From the NCBI GenBank assembly GCA_944390735.1, contig CALXRL010000050.1:50910-114909 (forward strand): a DNA stretch of 64,000 bases, read 5' to 3'. Source of the DNA: an uncultured Victivallales bacterium. GTDB taxonomy: Bacteria > Verrucomicrobiota > Lentisphaeria > Victivallales > UBA1829. The position numbers and the translations under genes were made by a program. Positions 61,696-64,000 of this stretch are shown here, piece by piece; within the stretch, counting starts at the first letter, position 1, and each line of letters starts with the position of its first letter. The notes beneath the pieces are model-generated. The model did no database searches and had not been told where the DNA came from. It worked only from the letters and a program-made list of their open reading frames with translations.

Positions 61696-62739
61696 TTATT
61701 TCTGTTGTATGATTTCAACTGGAATGACTTCCATTTTCTGTTCCGGCGGAGTCTCTCCGGAGAGAAGGAGCCGGGCGCGTTCCGCGATCCGTTCCGCGAA
61801 TTCGCGGAACGGGATTTTGTAAAGATATCCCGGAGCCTCCTTGACGGAACCGTCGGTGATGTCGGGGCGGATCAGGGAGATTTTCCGCCGGAAATCGGGA
61901 CAGCCTTCTTCAATCGCCTGAAAGAGTCGGTCATTGAGAGCCGTTGCGCAGAAGATGGCATCCACAGGGACGCCGCAGAGTAGCAGTTTCCGCAGATCCT
62001 CGCAGACGGTGGCGATGTCTTTCAGGAAGAGATTCGGGTTCAGTTCCACGCCGGCTTCCCGGAAGGCGCGGAGAAGACCGTGCAGCTGGATTTTTTTCTC
62101 ATTGTCCTGGGGAAAATAGAGGATTCGGGTTCTGTTTTCCGCCAGCAGACGCCGTCCGATTTCATAACCGGCGCCCTCGAAGTCGATGCTGATATTTCCG
62201 GGGCAGTCCTCATCGCAGCAGCAGACGATGACTTTCATGCCGTTTTGCCTGAGTTCATCAATGATTTCCAGCTGGGATGGCGAGGGACGGATCCAGATGA
62301 GCAGATCAAGCCCTGCGCCTTCCAGTTCCCGCAGAATGGTCTCCTTGCGGTGTCCGCTCAGATTCAGAATATGCTGAATGGCGGGGATCGCCGCCAGTTC
62401 CTGCAGAATGTGGGAGAGACGAAGCGCCTGATACGGAAAGTAATGCGCCAGCATGCCATCGTTTTCCAGAATGCCGATGACGGGCAGGGCATCGCTTCCC
62501 TGCATAATCTTCCGCGCCGGATTGGTGAAACTGCCCAGACTCTTCCGCGCAATGATGAAGCCGTCTTCCGTGAGCACTTTCATCGCCTTGCTGACGGTCG
62601 GACGGCTGACGTTGAATTTTTTCGCCAGTTCCGCGACCGTCGGAATGCGGACGGAGTTCTTGCCGGCGCGCAGGATCAATGTCATCACATAGCGTCGGAT
62701 CTTCATGTATTCCGCAACGGGACTTTCTGCTTTTTTCAT
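61696..62739 (-). CDS. GntR-family repressor with a LacI-type sensor domain
   Basis: 347 aa. N-terminal winged helix of the GntR type ([35 protein letters not shown]), then a periplasmic-binding-protein-like sensor (about 85-340), as in AraR-type repressors, which bind sugars. First gene of the operon with the prepilin-like gene and the secreted glycosidase. A consensus promoter and an inverted repeat precede it, suggesting self-repression relieved by sugar. Confidence 0.9.
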   Translation of the reverse strand: MKKAESPVAEYMKIRRYVMTLILRAGKNSVRIPTVAELAKKFNVSRPTVSKAMKVLTEDGFIIARKSLGSFTNPARKIMQGSDALPVIGILENDGMLAHYFPYQALRLSHILQELAAIPAIQHILNLSGHRKETILRELEGAGLDLLIWIRPSPSQLEIIDELRQNGMKVIVCCCDEDCPGNISIDFEGAGYEIGRRLLAENRTRILYFPQDNEKKIQLHGLLRAFREAGVELNPNLFLKDIATVCEDLRKLLLCGVPVDAIFCATALNDRLFQAIEEGCPDFRRKISLIRPDITDGSVKEAPGYLYKIPFREFAERIAERARLLLSGETPPEQKMEVIPVEIIQQK

Positions 62740-62770
62740 CGCTTTTTCTATCTGTTTTTTGTTTTTTATA

Positions 62771-62788
62771 TTAGCTAATGTTTGCTAA
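62771..62788. promoter_or_regulatory. Possible GntR operator
   Basis: TTAGC-N8-GCTAA, an inverted repeat about 3-20 bases downstream of the predicted transcription start of the GntR operon. Confidence 0.5.
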
Positions 62789-62797
62789 ACGTTATAT

Positions 62798-62826
62798 ATT
62801 ATAAAACAAAACTGTTTTTTTGTCAA
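62798..62826 (-). promoter_or_regulatory. Consensus sigma70 promoter of the GntR/prepilin/glycosidase operon
   Basis: TTGACA (62826-62821), 17 bases, TATAAT (62803-62798): the perfect consensus. Confidence 0.9.
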
Positions 62827-62960
62827 GCTCTTTCTTCTTTTTTCTGGAAAAAATTTCCTGCGGCGGCGGATAACTTCCGGTTATGGAGGAAATGCAAAAG
62901 ATTTATTTTTCTTTTTTCCGGGCAATGTTATATTAAGAAAAAACGGGAGCCGGGTATCTC

Positions 62961-63881
62961 ATGAACTTCATTCAGCTGGAATCGTTTCAGAAAATTGTGG
63001 AATGCGGAAGCGTGACGGAGGCGGCGAAGCGGCTGTTCATCACTCAGCCGGCTGTCAGCCGGCAGTTGCGGCTTCTGGAGGAGGAGCTGGAGTGCAAGCT
63101 TTTTCAGCGGAAGGGAAACCGGTTTGTTCCAACTCCGGCCGGAGAGTTTTTTTATCAGAGAGTCAAATCGCTGCTGAATGAGTTCAGTGATCTTCCGGTG
63201 GAAATGAAATCGTTTCTTCACCATGTGGGGGGACCGCTCCGGATCGGATGCGGTCCGTACACTTCCGGAGCGGTGGTGCCGGATCTGATTGTGGAGCTGG
63301 TGCGGCGGTATCCGGAAATTGAGCCGTCGGTGCAGGAGAAGGATTCGTTCTGCGCCGATTTGAAGAACGGAACGCTCGACATCATGTTCGGCGTGCAGGG
63401 ATATGCGGGAAAAGAGCTGCTTTATGTTCCGATGTACCGGAATCGTCTGGTGCTGATCTGTTCGGTGCATTCGCCGCTGGCGAAGGCGGAGCGCATTACG
63501 GAGGAGCTGCTGCGGAAAGAGCCGTTTCTTTCCCATTCCTATGATTCGATCCGCTCCCTGATTTTCCGGAAGATGCCGTTCCTGGAACAGAACCGCTTTT
63601 ATGTGGAATCCCGTTATACGACAACTTTGATATCCTATGTACAGCGCAATCTGGGGTTTTCGATCATTCCGGATTCCTATCTGGGAAATCTGCCGCCGGG
63701 AGTGGCCGTGGCCCGGTTCGAGACCGGATGCGAGGTGGAGACGGGGTATCTGGTCAATCCCGGACGACGTTTTTCGCCTCAGCTGCGCGCCATGATGGAT
63801 CTGGTGGGGGAAAAATACGGATCCATCCTGCCCGACCGGCTGAGGGAGGATTTCAAAAAGAAGGAGAAGAACAAACCATGA
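62961..63881 (+). CDS. LysR-family transcriptional regulator
   Basis: 306 aa. Winged HTH at the N-terminus (MNFIQLESFQKIVECGSVTE, AAKRLFITQPAVSRQLRLL) and a LysR substrate-binding domain (about 90-300; LRIGCGPYTSGAVVPDL). Its stop TGA overlaps the ATG of the following gene (ATGA), so it is cotranscribed with, and probably regulates, a carboxypeptidase-like gene. Unlike most LysR genes it is not divergent from its target. Confidence 0.92.
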   Translation: MNFIQLESFQKIVECGSVTEAAKRLFITQPAVSRQLRLLEEELECKLFQRKGNRFVPTPAGEFFYQRVKSLLNEFSDLPVEMKSFLHHVGGPLRIGCGPYTSGAVVPDLIVELVRRYPEIEPSVQEKDSFCADLKNGTLDIMFGVQGYAGKELLYVPMYRNRLVLICSVHSPLAKAERITEELLRKEPFLSHSYDSIRSLIFRKMPFLEQNRFYVESRYTTTLISYVQRNLGFSIIPDSYLGNLPPGVAVARFETGCEVETGYLVNPGRRFSPQLRAMMDLVGEKYGSILPDRLREDFKKKEKNKP

Positions 63882-64000
63882 TAACAAACCGAATTCCCGG
63901 AGGAAACATTCAGGTTGTTTCCGTGGAGGGACGCAACATCGAACTTGATGTTGAAATGAGAGATTCCGCAGGCGACTGGTTCTACTGGTGTTTCAAGGCG
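63878..64000 (+). CDS. M14-family zinc carboxypeptidase-like protein, N-terminal part only
   Basis: 41 codons seen before the right edge. GGNIQVVSVEGRNIELDVEM followed by RDSAGDWFYWCFKA is close to the start of the beta-rich N-terminal domain of M14 cytosolic carboxypeptidase-like proteins (pattern RDx-GDWFYWxF). The zinc-binding HxxE lies beyond the window, so activity cannot be checked. Translationally coupled to the LysR gene. Confidence 0.6.
   Translation, partial: MITNRIPGGNIQVVSVEGRNIELDVEMRDSAGDWFYWCFKA

Overview
The window looks like a chromosomal segment of a Gram-negative, probably anaerobic or gut-associated bacterium of the Lentisphaerota (Victivallales-like). This is inferred from four prepilin-like proteins of the FTLIELL / H-x9-DG type beside secreted glycosidases, many LacI/AraC/GntR regulators, a glycyl-radical enzyme and moderately high G+C. 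No rRNA is present to confirm it.

Layout. 1-10.7 kb (minus strand) is one nitrogen-scavenging operon: a NitT/TauT-type ABC importer, three DUF1989 proteins, a urea/guanidine carboxylase, allophanate hydrolase and the start of an alpha/beta hydrolase. The DUF1989 genes suggest guanidine, not urea, as the substrate. A sigma54-like promoter precedes it. 10.9-35.8 kb is a carbohydrate region with three modules of regulator, prepilin-like protein and secreted glycoside hydrolase, plus an AXE1 esterase, a cytoplasmic DUF4832-like protein with its LacI regulator, and a umuD-flavin reductase-umuC operon. 36-37 kb holds an IS256 transposase remnant beside a tRNA-Arg(UCU). 36.8-51 kb is mostly housekeeping: uppP, argG, an iron alcohol dehydrogenase, rnc, leuB, a topoisomerase IV operon (parE-parC-dCMP deaminase-methyltransferase) and a PHP phosphoesterase-binding protein-bioD operon. 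51-64 kb returns to accessory functions: an AraC/glycyl-radical enzyme pair, an AraC/DUF6259 pair, a fourth regulator-prepilin-glycosidase module under a GntR repressor, and a LysR gene overlapping an M14 carboxypeptidase-like gene that runs off the window.

The recurring theme is the module of a sugar-responsive regulator, one prepilin-like protein and one or two very large secreted glycosidases (four copies: 10962-16439, 16588-20494, 27990-35756, 57604-62739). The enzymes without a signal peptide (DUF4832-like, DUF6259, glycyl-radical enzyme) have a regulator but no prepilin. This suggests that the prepilin-like protein serves extracellular glycan breakdown, perhaps as a dedicated surface or export partner. 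Several regulator genes have perfect consensus promoters with a palindrome at the expected start site, which points to repressor-first autoregulated operons. Function and substrate assignments for the glycosidases are inferences from motifs only.
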